A program made the position numbers and the translations under genes. A DNA stretch of 64,000 nucleotides from assembly GCA_963692955.1 (NCBI GenBank), contig OY843587.1, positions 2,356,001 to 2,420,000 on the forward strand, in the 5' to 3' direction. Of the stretch, positions 35,645 through 44,744 are shown one piece after another (positions within the stretch are counted from its first letter, which is position 1; every line of letters begins with the position of its first letter). Origin of the DNA: UBA5158 sp963692955 (GTDB lineage Bacteria; Pseudomonadota; Gammaproteobacteria; DSM-16500). The notes beneath the pieces are model-generated. The model was not told the origin of the DNA, made no database searches, and worked only from the letters and a program-made list of their open reading frames with translations.

Positions 35645-36871
35645 TCAATTAATCCAAATATTAATATCATAATTACCAAAATTTTTTTGTTCTAAATACG
35701 CCCTTCCAATAGCAATTCCAACAGCTGTCAAAGAAAACTGAGAAAAACCACCTTCATTCCAACTTTTGAGCATACCATCTAAATCAGAACCTTCAAGCAA
35801 AGCCTTGATTTCTTGGTGTGGCAACTGATTATCTTTAAAAAATTTTCGCATTTGTTCTTTTGTTTCTTCATCTGTAATATTGAATTCGAGACCATTTACC
35901 ATAAGTCGTCCGACTTCAAATAAATATAAGCCCGCATTCGGATTTAACTGAAATACATCTTCTTCTTGTTTTAAAAAGCAAACATTCTGAATACTTTCTG
36001 GCAATGCCAAATCTGTCACTTGTTGCAGAGATATTTTTTTATGGAATAAGTGAGGATAGCTCTGAGACAAAATTCCAATTAAATCTCCAGAAAGGAATTG
36101 CAACATTTTACCACACGAAATAGCTTCTAAATATTCAAACTTTGAATGAGAAATGTCTAAATCTTTAAACTCAGCAGCAATTAGGGTAAGCTTTCCAATT
36201 AACGCAGCCTCACTAGGCACCCCTAAAGATTTTGTTCTGGAAAACAAAAAACTGAATGCCAAAATTTTTATAAGATTAACATCAAGTTTTGCTGCAACCT
36301 CAATGGATTCATTAATTGCTAATTCTGCAATAACCTTCTTAGGCTTTTGCACCCTATCAGCAATTAATCTTCCTAAAATTTCATGAACCTGTATTGAGTC
36401 TGTGCGCCCTGCGCCTTGAATAGCGTTATGAAGAGCCATTTGAACATCTGCTTCAGAAAATTTATTCAAATCTGGCTGTGATAATTTCTCCAGCTGGGCA
36501 TTAAAATTAACTAGGAAATTTTGTGAATTTAATCGAAATTTTTCAAAAGCACGCTCAGCATATGGGTACATATCTTTATTAAATGCTTGCGCTAACAATT
36601 GAATTGTACTTTTATCAATAGACCCAATTTGATAGTTATCTCCCGCAACTTGTGTAGCGACATCACCTGCCGTCTGGTTAACTGTATTAGTATTAAAAGA
36701 TTGATTATTATTTATATCGGCATCAGAAACCAATGTGATATTGTCATTACCTTTAATTATATTTTTCTTTTTTATGATACTTCTAACTGTGAATATACCA
36801 ATTATAGCAACGATTATAGGGACAATTATTTTCGTAATAATTCCGTAGTACTCTTCTATCCATTCAATCAT
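35645..36871 (-). CDS. Membrane-anchored protein linked to Fic, unknown function
   Basis: 408 aa from the ATG at 36871, with AGGAG about 10 bases upstream; an in-frame start at 36928 would lie inside fic. One membrane helix (about residues 12-32) is followed by a repeat-like polar stretch (NNNQSFNTNTVNQTAGD, then VAGDNYQIG) and a helical C-terminal domain. From memory this resembles a poorly characterised family named LPO_1073/Vpar_1526; I could not verify that. It begins 13 bases after fic, so the two are probably translated from one message. Confidence 0.6.
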   Translation of the reverse strand: MIEWIEEYYGIITKIIVPIIVAIIGIFTVRSIIKKKNIIKGNDNITLVSDADINNNQSFNTNTVNQTAGDVATQVAGDNYQIGSIDKSTIQLLAQAFNKDMYPYAERAFEKFRLNSQNFLVNFNAQLEKLSQPDLNKFSEADVQMALHNAIQGAGRTDSIQVHEILGRLIADRVQKPKKVIAELAINESIEVAAKLDVNLIKILAFSFLFSRTKSLGVPSEAALIGKLTLIAAEFKDLDISHSKFEYLEAISCGKMLQFLSGDLIGILSQSYPHLFHKKISLQQVTDLALPESIQNVCFLKQEEDVFQLNPNAGLYLFEVGRLMVNGLEFNITDEETKEQMRKFFKDNQLPHQEIKALLEGSDLDGMLKSWNEGGFSQFSLTAVGIAIGRAYLEQKNFGNYDINIWIN

Positions 36872-36884
36872 TACCAATTCACTC

Positions 36885-38054
36885 CTACACAATTGGTTCA
36901 TCTTTAACAGGCAAGAACCCTTTTTCATCTAGAATTTTTATGACACCTCTCAACAAATAATTATTATCAAAACGGAGAACATATTTTCTTTTTCCTTTGC
37001 TTTCCTGCATTAGCATTTTTTTCGCGATTAATTTCCGAATTTGTCGTGATACTTCTGCCTTAATTTTTCCGGGAAATATATCTGATAAATCGGCAGCTTG
37101 AACGATTTGCTTCTCAATAACGCGCTTTAATATTTTAGACTCGCTTTCTGTAATATATTGCCGTTCAAGAGAATAATTAATCGTAGGTAAAAGAATTTCT
37201 TTTTGTAAGAATTTATAATCAAGTAATTTATCAATTTTTTCTATTTCGGCTTTTAATCCTGTTAATACGTAATTGCACCAGCTTAATATGCCTTCATCCG
37301 TTCCTTTATCTGCTAATGATAAATGATGATAATAATTTTCTCTGCTGTTACAAAAAATTGCTGTTGGATTTAGTATCCTTCCCACTTCTACATTGAATCC
37401 TAATTTTACGAGCATCGCATATGTAAACAACCGCACTGTTCGACCATTTCCATTTAAAAAGGGATGTATCCAAACAAATCTATGATGAGCAATTGCCACT
37501 TTCAATAAGTCATGCTTAGGGCTATCTGGTTTATTAATAAAATTAAATAAATCATCCATGTATCCCGCTATTTGCGATATATCAGGCGGAAAATGGGATG
37601 ACTTAGCAATAGTTACATTCTTTTGCCTATACACTCCAGGAGTTTGATCTCCCTCTCCATTTGGAGGTGGTTGCAATCCTTCAACAACCATTTTGTGCAT
37701 TTCACTAATAAAAATCCTATTAATGGGCGTACTCTTAGTATGCGCTTCAACAAAAGCCATGGCTTTTTCAATATTTTGAATTTCTTTTATGCTGGGCGGA
37801 ACATGCCTTTTTTTTTCTAGTTTAGTTTCAATATATTCCACGATAGTTGTATTGTTGCCTTCGATTCGGGCTGAACCGACACTTTCAAGAGTATGGAAAA
37901 TATGTTTCAGTTGAAAAAAAACTCTAGGATGAGTAGTACCCTTTAATTGTTTTCGTCTCAAATGATCTAATTCGATAATTAAATCAGTTAAAGAAGATTG
38001 AAATGAAGGCTCTACAAGCTTCAAATCATAATGTTCAAACTTCGCATTAGACAT
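36885..38054 (-). CDS. Fic-family AMPylase with wHTH tail
   Basis: 389 aa. The catalytic motif HPFLNGNGR is at 197-205. An inhibitory helix motif of the (S/T)xxxE(G/N) type, SARIEG, is at 61-66, so this is a class II Fic with built-in autoinhibition. Residues about 295-370 look like a winged helix (AADLSDIFPGKIKAEVSRQI). Fic enzymes transfer AMP from ATP to protein targets. The target here is unknown, and chromosomal class II Fic proteins often act on bacterial rather than host proteins. Confidence 0.9.
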   Translation of the reverse strand: MSNAKFEHYDLKLVEPSFQSSLTDLIIELDHLRRKQLKGTTHPRVFFQLKHIFHTLESVGSARIEGNNTTIVEYIETKLEKKRHVPPSIKEIQNIEKAMAFVEAHTKSTPINRIFISEMHKMVVEGLQPPPNGEGDQTPGVYRQKNVTIAKSSHFPPDISQIAGYMDDLFNFINKPDSPKHDLLKVAIAHHRFVWIHPFLNGNGRTVRLFTYAMLVKLGFNVEVGRILNPTAIFCNSRENYYHHLSLADKGTDEGILSWCNYVLTGLKAEIEKIDKLLDYKFLQKEILLPTINYSLERQYITESESKILKRVIEKQIVQAADLSDIFPGKIKAEVSRQIRKLIAKKMLMQESKGKRKYVLRFDNNYLLRGVIKILDEKGFLPVKDEPIV

Positions 38055-38241
38055 TTAACAAAGCCTTCCCAAAAGAATTAACAATTATATACAGAAACAA
38101 TTAACATTTTATCATATAAAAACATCTATTATCAATAGGTTACGTGTTTTTATATTTCCATGAGAATTAACAACCTACCTATACCATAATAACAAAATGT
38201 ATCTAATTTGATGCAATGCACTTAACTTATCTTCCTAAGGT

Positions 38242-39453
38242 TTAAGCAGCCTCAACTAACTTTGATACTGCTTTTGCTTTAAATTCCGGGGCAAGGTGGG
38301 CGTAACGTAAAGTCATTTTAATATCAGCATGACCTAACAACTCTCTCACAGTATTTAGATCAACACCGGCCATCACCAATTTACTAGCGAAATGGTGCCG
38401 CATGTCATGCCACCGAAAACTTTGAATTTCAGCATCTTCCAAAATACTAGCCCATGCCTTTTTAACGTTATCGAATGGATTGCCATTTTGACTTGAGAAA
38501 ACCAACTCAGCCTGCAAGCTTTGCGCCCGCCAATCCTTTAAGATCTGAAATGCGATTGCATTCAGAGGTAGGTGCCTTGTTTTGCCGCTTTTTGCTGTGT
38601 CTCCTACAACGGTTAACATGGCTCGATCAAAATTAACATTTTTCCACCGCAAATTAAATATTTCTCCACGGCGTAAACCAGTATTTAGTGAAAGCAAAAC
38701 CATAGGAGTCATATGATCTGCAGAAGCGAATTGATACAAGTCCGGCAGAAGATCATAGCCGCGGTCTTTTTTCCATTTATTCCCTCGTACGCGGGCAGCT
38801 TTTAAATTTTCATCTCGCGCTATTAAAACTCGTTTAAGCCTGGTTTCTTCATCTCGCGAGAGATATCTAACCTTAGCGACTGAATCAACTGGTGCGGGTT
38901 TAAACTTGGCTAGCGGGTTTGCGGTAATGATTCCCCACTCTTCTGCTTTACTGAGCAAAGCTTTAAGAATTGCGATATCACGATTAACGGTAATAGGCTT
39001 GATACCGGCAGTCACTCGCTTAGAGCGCCATCTATCCAGTAGCAAAGGGGAAATAGCTGCAAGATATTCGCGCCCAAATTCCGCCTCGAATCTCGCCTTC
39101 ACACGGTAAATATCTTCATCCGCTCGTTTACGGTTTGCCCTACGCCAAGGCGCATATTCTTTTTCGATAAACTCTTTCAGAGTATAGGCTTTATTGCGCT
39201 TACTAATGGGATTATGACCCTTAACCACGTCCGCTAATATTTCCTTAGCCCTATCCCGCGCCTGTGCAGCAGTTAGAACGCTAGCTTTTCCTAAGGTAAT
39301 ACGCTTACCGCGCGCGTATTCACAACGGTAAACCATAGTGCCACTGGGGAGTACCCGAAGAATAAACCCAGTCAACTTACTATCCCAAACATCATACGAA
39401 TTAAAGGCTGGCTTTAATTTCGCGATTAGCTGATTACCAATGAACATCTTCAT
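38242..39453 (-). CDS. int: P4-type tyrosine integrase
   Basis: 403 aa. The N-terminal part (LTGFILRVLPSGTMVYRCEY, then RGKRITLGKASVLTAAQARD) resembles the arm-binding domain of P4-type integrases. Catalytic residues: Arg in NTGLRRGEIF, His-x-x-Arg in WHDMRHHFAS, and His/Tyr in LGHADIKMTLRYAHL. It is divergent from and close to att copy 2, with arm-type repeats between its start and the core. It should catalyse recombination of the tRNA-Met cores. Confidence 0.95.
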   Translation of the reverse strand: MKMFIGNQLIAKLKPAFNSYDVWDSKLTGFILRVLPSGTMVYRCEYARGKRITLGKASVLTAAQARDRAKEILADVVKGHNPISKRNKAYTLKEFIEKEYAPWRRANRKRADEDIYRVKARFEAEFGREYLAAISPLLLDRWRSKRVTAGIKPITVNRDIAILKALLSKAEEWGIITANPLAKFKPAPVDSVAKVRYLSRDEETRLKRVLIARDENLKAARVRGNKWKKDRGYDLLPDLYQFASADHMTPMVLLSLNTGLRRGEIFNLRWKNVNFDRAMLTVVGDTAKSGKTRHLPLNAIAFQILKDWRAQSLQAELVFSSQNGNPFDNVKKAWASILEDAEIQSFRWHDMRHHFASKLVMAGVDLNTVRELLGHADIKMTLRYAHLAPEFKAKAVSKLVEAA

Positions 39454-39467
39454 AAAAACTTCTTACA

Positions 39468-39484
39468 GGGTGCAATTAGGGTGT
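39468..39484. repeat. Paired arm-type repeats, right end of element A
   Basis: GGGTGCAAT at 39468 and GGGTGTT at 39479, with the same 11-base step as the left-end pair. They lie between the integrase start and att copy 2. Confidence 0.55.
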
Positions 39485-39613
39485 TTGGCGAGTATAAAAG
39501 AAGGGATAACCAGAAACAATCAAAAACCAATAAATATTTAAAAATCCCTATTTATAAAGCATTATCTTGTTCACTGCTGTGCTTTACCGTTAACCTAAAA
39601 CCATCCCATAAAA

Positions 39614-39662
39614 GCACTCATAATGCTGAGGTCGGTGGTTCGAGTCCACCCATAGCCACTTG
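39614..39662 (+). repeat. att core copy 2
   Basis: 49 bases identical to 31852-31900. It holds only the 3' half of tRNA-Met with no upstream half, so it is not a working tRNA gene. It separates element A from element B. Confidence 0.9.
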
Positions 39663-40067
39663 TAGAAACAAACAGTTGCAGGTATTTTTTAAATTAAGCA
39701 AAATCAAAATGTAGCAAATTTGTCACCGCTGACCTCCGCATTAATAGTAACAAAAATATTTCTAACTTCTCATTAATCTTTTGCGCTTTAAATTCCAAAA
39801 TATAGATACATAATTTCACTTAATCGATTTCAAAAAACTTCTTCTAAACCTACACTCATTATTATCTGGTGATAGAATATGAAAAATATAATTTATTATA
39901 ATTAAGAGATATGAATGCCACATCTTATTAAAACTAACTGTCAAAAACACAAATATTTACCAAATAAAAGTGAATAACAAATATCAAAATATTTATGGCT
40001 TATTATTACGGATTTTATGCATCGTCGCGCGCGGCGGGATTGCTACTTGCGCTTAAGAATTATCAAT
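39663..40067. other. Gene-free AT-rich left end of element B
   Basis: No supported gene. Mostly A/T with one short GC-rich patch near 40024-40038 and the first copy of the 20-base direct repeat. It would hold the terminator of the minus-strand gene that ends at 40068, but no clear hairpin was seen. Confidence 0.5.
39709..39728 (+). repeat. 20-base direct repeat, left copy
   Basis: ATGTAGCAAATTTGTCACCG matches 42224-42243 with one difference (C/A at position 16), in the same orientation. The pair brackets the ankyrin/Sel1 gene. Confidence 0.7.
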
Positions 40068-42119
40068 TCACAAATTGTGTCTGGCTACTTCCAACGATAT
40101 AACAACATCTGGGACTGGTATTTTACGGATTTCATGTAAAAACAATCCCGCTCTTGTAGCATTGAGCTTGGTAACATACTCTTTAACAGTACCTACGAGA
40201 GAAAGGTCTCTCGTTGTCAATGTCTCACGGGCTGATGTTTCCTTCGATTCTTTTTCCTCATCCTCAACGGGCTCGTTTAACCAAACTTTAGCATTTTTAA
40301 TTTTATGCTTTTCTGCTTTGGGAAATTGGATTTGATTATTTGCGTTAGTCGTAAAACGTAAAAAATTTTGCGCCGGTATGATAGAGTCTTTTTCATCTTG
40401 GGACAATAGCACTGGCGTTTTATAATGTAATCTTAATAACTGAGGAATATAGTCTAATGTGCCTAGTAAGTTAGCGATAAATTGATACCAACTTACCGCT
40501 TTATTATCGCCTGCATAGATATCAGAAAGACATAAACAAATACGATAAATGCATGGGTTAATTTGTAATTCATGATTATCCTCTCCTACAACAATGTTCA
40601 TCTTACTTAAAACGCCATCGGCTTCTGGATATTTCATTTGAATATCTCGCAAAAAAGTTTTAAAACAAGTTTCAATACAAAGCCCTGTTTCAACCACCAT
40701 TTTTTCATTTTCTAAAGTAGTTGCTTCATAAAAAGCGTTGCAGGCGAGTTCAATTGCTAATCTTGATCGTAGTTCGCTGTCAGCGTCTTGTCGCGCTTGC
40801 AAGAGAATAAAAGCGAATTCTTTTAATTGACGCGCAGAAAGATATTTACAATCGCGCTGCAAATTTTCTACGACGCGAGCTAAGCAAGAAGCATATACAG
40901 CATGAGTGCGAGGTAATTTTTTCAGAAAATCTATTGTTTTCTTAATTCCAAATGCTTTTAAAACAGAATTACCTGAAGCTTCTATTGCTAATTGATACCA
41001 ATCCAGTGCTTTTGTTTTTTCATTATCATCTTCTGTTTGCCAAAGCAGATCCCCCATTCTGAGACAAGCGGAGGCATTTCCATTTCCTGCTGCATCGGTG
41101 AAATAGGTGCGGGCTTTTTTTGTTGTTAACGATAATACATCGATCAAATAACTATAGTATTCTCGGTTTTCTAAGATTAATGTGGTGATTAATCCTTTTA
41201 AATAAAATATTTCGCCAAGTGTGGGTTGAAAGGTTCTAAAACGATCCTTGCCCTGCTCGAATAAACCCCTATCTCCTAACACTGCAAATATAAGATTAGG
41301 GTCTGGTAGTTTATTTATTAAATTTATTTGATTATCCAGTGTTGAAAGTATTCTCATCCAATCCGTTTCATCATTCCGTAGACCATAATGTTCGAGTACC
41401 ACTATGGCTGTTTCAATTTGATTTTTCCTAAAATATGCATAGCTGCTAAACCATAAAGTCTCTTGGAGTCTTAATATTTTAGAGAGACGTGGAATAGTCT
41501 TAATAGTGTCAAGTTCTATAACCACTTCCATGGTTTCTCTGGACATATTATAAATTTCTAACGGATAATAAAGCTGCCGGAAATAATTAAGATATGCATT
41601 ATACATCGGCCCATCCACGAGTGCTTGTATTACCGATGAGTGTAAGTCAATCCCACACGCCTGAATTTTTTTTAGAATTGCAATTTTATTGTTTTTCATG
41701 GCACACACTGCTACTGTTTCATTTTGCTGTTCGACACCGTATCTTCTCAGAGTGCTTTTTACGTTTAAATCCGCCTTATATTTAACACAATATTCAAATT
41801 CTTCCAGCGTACCTCGTTCGGCGATTTTATGGGTCAAATGGAAAGAATTGTTTTGAACATCAGAGGAAGTTCTTCTCATTACCATTTCAAGAGGGGTTTC
41901 TAAATTATTGGCTTCTATAAAATCTTCTATTGCCTGAAAGTATGTTACAAATTCATTCGGTCTAGGAATTAAATTGATAAGCTCAGCCAGTATTTTGTCG
42001 GCTAGCTTTTGTAATTTAAGCGTGTTGTATTCCTCATTTTTTTCTTCTTGCCAGCCAATAATTTCTTCCGCCAGCCATTGAGGGATTAGATTTAGTCGCG
42101 TGTTACCCAAATGGATCAC
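40068..42119 (-). CDS. Ankyrin/Sel1-repeat protein, candidate effector
   Basis: 683 aa from GTG 42119; a TTG at 42110 would be better spaced from AAGGGG. Residues about 90-160 look like two or three degenerate ankyrin repeats (HKIAERGTLEEFEYCVKYKA, then ALKNNKIAILKKI-type helices and GIDLHSS). About 335-385 looks like a Sel1-type repeat (DAAGNGNASACLRMGDLLW, KALDWYQLAIEASGN). The rest is helical. No signal peptide. Eukaryote-like repeat proteins of this kind are frequent type IV effectors in Legionellales. It is the only gene of element B. Confidence 0.7.
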   Translation of the reverse strand: MIHLGNTRLNLIPQWLAEEIIGWQEEKNEEYNTLKLQKLADKILAELINLIPRPNEFVTYFQAIEDFIEANNLETPLEMVMRRTSSDVQNNSFHLTHKIAERGTLEEFEYCVKYKADLNVKSTLRRYGVEQQNETVAVCAMKNNKIAILKKIQACGIDLHSSVIQALVDGPMYNAYLNYFRQLYYPLEIYNMSRETMEVVIELDTIKTIPRLSKILRLQETLWFSSYAYFRKNQIETAIVVLEHYGLRNDETDWMRILSTLDNQINLINKLPDPNLIFAVLGDRGLFEQGKDRFRTFQPTLGEIFYLKGLITTLILENREYYSYLIDVLSLTTKKARTYFTDAAGNGNASACLRMGDLLWQTEDDNEKTKALDWYQLAIEASGNSVLKAFGIKKTIDFLKKLPRTHAVYASCLARVVENLQRDCKYLSARQLKEFAFILLQARQDADSELRSRLAIELACNAFYEATTLENEKMVVETGLCIETCFKTFLRDIQMKYPEADGVLSKMNIVVGEDNHELQINPCIYRICLCLSDIYAGDNKAVSWYQFIANLLGTLDYIPQLLRLHYKTPVLLSQDEKDSIIPAQNFLRFTTNANNQIQFPKAEKHKIKNAKVWLNEPVEDEEKESKETSARETLTTRDLSLVGTVKEYVTKLNATRAGLFLHEIRKIPVPDVVISLEVARHNL

Positions 42120-42349
42120 CCCTTAGAATTTTAAAATAAAGCCATTAATTAAGCTTTGCAGACATTCTATATTGGTTAAATTAAGGGAAAATTAAGGGTT
42201 CAGGCCCCAATATTTTAAAATTTATGTAGCAAATTTGTAACCGATTGAGATAGGATTTCTCCCTATCCCGATAGGTTTAGACCGGTATTGTTACAGCTAA
42301 ATCATCGCAAGGTGCTGATTTTAAAATTAACTTTATAATACCTTCCTGC
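42120..42349. other. Gene-free region before att copy 3
   Basis: No supported gene. It contains the right copy of the 20-base direct repeat and, near 42248-42275, an imperfect palindrome (GATAGGATTTC...CCTATCC-type). It probably includes the promoter of the ankyrin/Sel1 gene, but no good hexamers were found. Confidence 0.45.
42224..42243 (+). repeat. 20-base direct repeat, right copy
   Basis: ATGTAGCAAATTTGTAACCG, 19 of 20 bases identical to 39709-39728. It is 106 bases before att copy 3. Confidence 0.7.
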
Positions 42350-42402
42350 CTCATAATGCTGAGGTCGGTGGTTCGAGTCCACCCATAGCCACTTGAATTT
42401 TC
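42350..42402 (+). repeat. att core copy 3
   Basis: 53 bases identical to 31855-31907, including AATTTTC beyond the tRNA end, which copy 2 lacks. The similarity of right flanks to copy 1 indicates that another related element once began here. Confidence 0.9.
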
Positions 42403-42442
42403 GAATGTAAATTAAATTATATTATTTCGGATGTTTACTCTA

Positions 42443-42461
42443 GGATGCAGGCGGGTGCATA
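42443..42461. repeat. Degenerate arm-type repeats after att copy 3
   Basis: GGATGCA at 42443 and GGGTGCATA at 42453. The first lies 48 bases beyond the tRNA-derived CTTG, exactly the distance seen after att copy 1. This supports a left end of a related, now decayed element. Confidence 0.5.
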
Positions 42462-42498
42462 GCCACCACAAAAATGTATATCTCAAAGAGAGAAATAA

Positions 42499-42729
42499 AT
42501 GGCATCAGGACAAATTGAAATCCTCAATATGGATTGCGGAATATTTACTGCATTTCGCACAGTTGGAGCAGTTATCGTCGCTTTATGGCTTAGTTATAAA
42601 GAAAGTAAACCGAAATTAAAAATTTACGCCACGCTAGCTCAGCACTTTCTACATCATTTAGAATATTTATCATTTATCCTTAATACATCTATTAAAGTAT
42701 TTTTGAACTTCAAAGTATTACTATCTTAA
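42499..42729 (+). pseudogene. Remnant of a membrane protein gene
   Basis: 76 aa: a membrane helix (TVGAVIVALWLSY) followed by KESKPKLKIYA, a start typical of larger uncharacterised membrane proteins, then an unrelated hydrophobic end. It looks like the 5' end of a gene that has lost its frame or its 3' part. It lies where a decayed third element is expected. It could instead be a genuine small protein. Confidence 0.4.
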
Positions 42730-42941
42730 AATGAACTTTCTTCAGTTTTTGAATCACATGAAATATCATAAACAACGATTTACTCGTAGGATTTCCACTC
42801 GGACTCAACATCCGCATAATACTCTTAGGGTCTTTTTCTCACGAATTTCTTTGAAATTTTTTAGCGAATTTGACTAAGGCGCATGCCAATGAGCCTCGAC
42901 ATAATGCTATACTGAATATTCATTAAGTAAAGGATGACTAA

Positions 42942-43037
42942 ATGAAATCTCCACGAATAAAGTATGCAAGGCTTTTACCAATCCTGTTGAGCTTATTAAC
43001 CATTGCTCTTGTCTCATCAGCTATAATTCTTCGCTAA
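42942..43037 (+). CDS. Possible 31-aa membrane peptide
   Basis: Begins ATG with AAAGGA 8 bases upstream. It encodes a basic N-terminus (MKSPRIKYAR) followed by one hydrophobic helix (LLPILLSLLTIALVSSAIIL) and a final Arg. Its form matches small membrane proteins, including type I toxins, but no antisense RNA or homologue can be shown. A TATACT at 42908 may be a -10. Confidence 0.35.
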   Translation: MKSPRIKYARLLPILLSLLTIALVSSAIILR

Positions 43038-43079
43038 GTATTAATTAAGTAAGATAGGTGAGGCAGAGCAAAGCGAGGC

Positions 43080-43655
43080 TCAACAGTTTTTAAATCTAGT
43101 TTTGTTGGCTTCGCTTTGTACTGCTCTTCCTACTGGTAAGATCATTAAATCATTGAGGGTGTTTGAATCGGCCTGACTGCAGTGCGCAAAGCCATTTTTT
43201 TCAAAAAAACTTAGCGCGATTTTATTACTCTTGAGTGGATCAACCAGTAGATAATTAAACTGTCCTTGAACATATTCTTGAATAAAAATCTTTAGCGTCA
43301 ACGTCGCATAACCTTTTCTAAGATACTTCTCGTCCGCGATAAATAAATCGATGCCGGCGATGTCAGTGGGTTGGTAGTTTTCAAATAAGGGATGGGCATA
43401 GTCCGCGACGCCGTCAGGTAAAAATTTGTTAAGGCCGTACAGTTGAATAAAACCGATCGGGATCGCGGCTGCGTAGATGATAAAATTCAACATTAAGTTA
43501 GGATCGAGAATTCTTGGCAGGTATTTTTCTTTAACTTCATCAAATGTATGATCCTCTCCACGTGCATACCATAGTTTTACATGCGGCGTTTGAAACCAGG
43601 TATGCAAGAGTGATAGGTCTGTTTGTGTGAGAGCTTTGAAGGTGATGGTTTGCAT
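43080..43655 (-). CDS. AAC(6')-like GNAT acetyltransferase
   Basis: 191 aa. The architecture matches the aminoglycoside 6'-N-acetyltransferase/siderophore acetyltransferase group: LLHTWFQTPHVKLWYARGED at the N-terminus, IDLFIADEKYLRKGYATLTL as the acetyl-CoA loop, then VDPLKSNKIALSFFEKNGF. Whether it modifies a drug, siderophore or other amine cannot be told. The ribosome site is weak. It lies just outside the tRNA-Met island. Confidence 0.78.
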   Translation of the reverse strand: MQTITFKALTQTDLSLLHTWFQTPHVKLWYARGEDHTFDEVKEKYLPRILDPNLMLNFIIYAAAIPIGFIQLYGLNKFLPDGVADYAHPLFENYQPTDIAGIDLFIADEKYLRKGYATLTLKIFIQEYVQGQFNYLLVDPLKSNKIALSFFEKNGFAHCSQADSNTLNDLMILPVGRAVQSEANKTRFKNC

Positions 43656-43873
43656 AAATATAATGATAACACCGTTATTTATGCGCCCCTATCACCTCAT
43701 CATTAGTAAGTTGCTCAAGTTGTTATTGATTAAGTTCACCAGAATATACAGCGCATGAGATATTTTTTCTTCTGTTGCACTATCACCACTAGAGATATAG
43801 TAATTAACTGCAGGATCAAGACGAGAAAGACTCCCTACTCTGCTGAATTGTCGGATAATATTTTTACCTTTTG

Positions 43874-44494
43874 TTACTGTTGTGAAATCGTCAAACCACC
43901 CGCGGTTATCAATACACTACTCCCATCGCAAGAAGTGTCCGAATGGGTCTCTTGGCCGGTTAGCCAAATGAGGGTACCCGCCGCGAAATATGTCGCTGGG
44001 GTAGATTGTTGCCAGGTATAGCCTACATTCCATTTCGAGCAATCGTATTCACAACTACCGCCGTTTTGCATAGGCTCTATCGTGCTGTTAGGGACTAGTT
44101 GATTAGTGCCGCCCGGCGCTAAATAATTTACTGAAAAACGCAGGTAATTGGGCTCCACACTGCCACCATTATTATTGAAAGCTTCTATAAAATAGCTAAT
44201 AACGTAGTTTCCCGCTCTTTGAATGACAAGATGGTTACTGCCATTGTTTAGCTGATACGCTATGGGTGACTGCGTGCAGTTTTGATTATATAAGTAAGCT
44301 TGTTGGCCGTTATAATATCCAGAACTACCTTCGGTACCCCCAGCCGCGACAATGGCTGCGGTCGCATAGTATTTTATAATGCTAGATGGAATGACTTGCG
44401 GCGGTCTGATTGAGGTACCATCCCAGACGGCGGCTATGACTACGTTTTGAAAACTTAATATAAAGACTAGTAAAAAGTACCTTATCCGCTTCAT
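43874..44494 (-). CDS. Secreted protein, possible C1q/TNF-like jelly roll
   Basis: 206 aa with a clear signal peptide (MKRIRYFLLVFILSFQNVVI, AA|). The mature part is beta-rich with Gly/Asn, including HLVIQRAGNYVISYFIEAF and AAGTLIWLTGQE, which recall bacterial C1q/BclA-C-like jelly-roll domains. It has about four cysteines, suggesting disulfides. GAGG is 7 bases before the ATG. The family assignment is uncertain; secretion is well supported. Confidence 0.65.
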   Translation of the reverse strand: MKRIRYFLLVFILSFQNVVIAAVWDGTSIRPPQVIPSSIIKYYATAAIVAAGGTEGSSGYYNGQQAYLYNQNCTQSPIAYQLNNGSNHLVIQRAGNYVISYFIEAFNNNGGSVEPNYLRFSVNYLAPGGTNQLVPNSTIEPMQNGGSCEYDCSKWNVGYTWQQSTPATYFAAGTLIWLTGQETHSDTSCDGSSVLITAGGLTISQQ

Positions 44495-44744
44495 CTACCC
44501 ACCTCGTTTTATGGATGTTAAATGAGCAGATGATAGCACATTGAGTGTTTATTCGACATTAAATTATGTGACATAAGCAAAAACCATAACATTTTCAAGC
44601 AGTTAGCGATTGATAATTTTTTGCTTCTAAATTTTTTTTCTATGGTTCAGCTTTGGTAGGAGTTTAATTTCCCAGCCTTTTTCTTTTTTAAAGTTTTATG
44701 CTAGACATATTGGTTGGTTGGAGTGAGGGTAGGAGGCAACTCAT

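Larger units (their letters stand above)
31852..39662. mobile_element. Integrative element A in tRNA-Met
   Basis: A 7.8-kb AT-rich segment bounded by a 49-bp identical direct repeat (31852-31900 and 39614-39662) that is the tRNA 3' half. It carries a tyrosine recombinase next to its right end, Fic, an RHH protein and several unknown genes. No relaxase or phage structural gene is visible, so it is a genomic island that may be moved by helper functions. Confidence 0.85.
39614..42402. mobile_element. Element B between att copies 2 and 3
   Basis: A 2.8-kb segment bounded by tRNA-Met 3'-half repeats. It contains a single large ankyrin/Sel1 gene and no integrase. It could be excised by the integrase of element A, making it a satellite or a decayed element. 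An inner 20-base direct repeat (39709-39728 and 42224-42243) also brackets the gene. Confidence 0.65.

Noticed and set aside
35591..35652. Inverted repeat AATTGAATTG/CAATTCAATT between convergent genes
   Set aside because: AT-only stem with a loop of over 30 bases; too weak to call a terminator.
39614..39662. Second and third tRNA-Met genes (39.6 and 42.35 kb)
   Set aside because: Only the 3' half is present; the acceptor 5' strand and D-arm are missing, so these are att copies.
31852..42461. Prophage
   Set aside because: No capsid, tail, terminase or lysis genes are visible; only an integrase and cargo.
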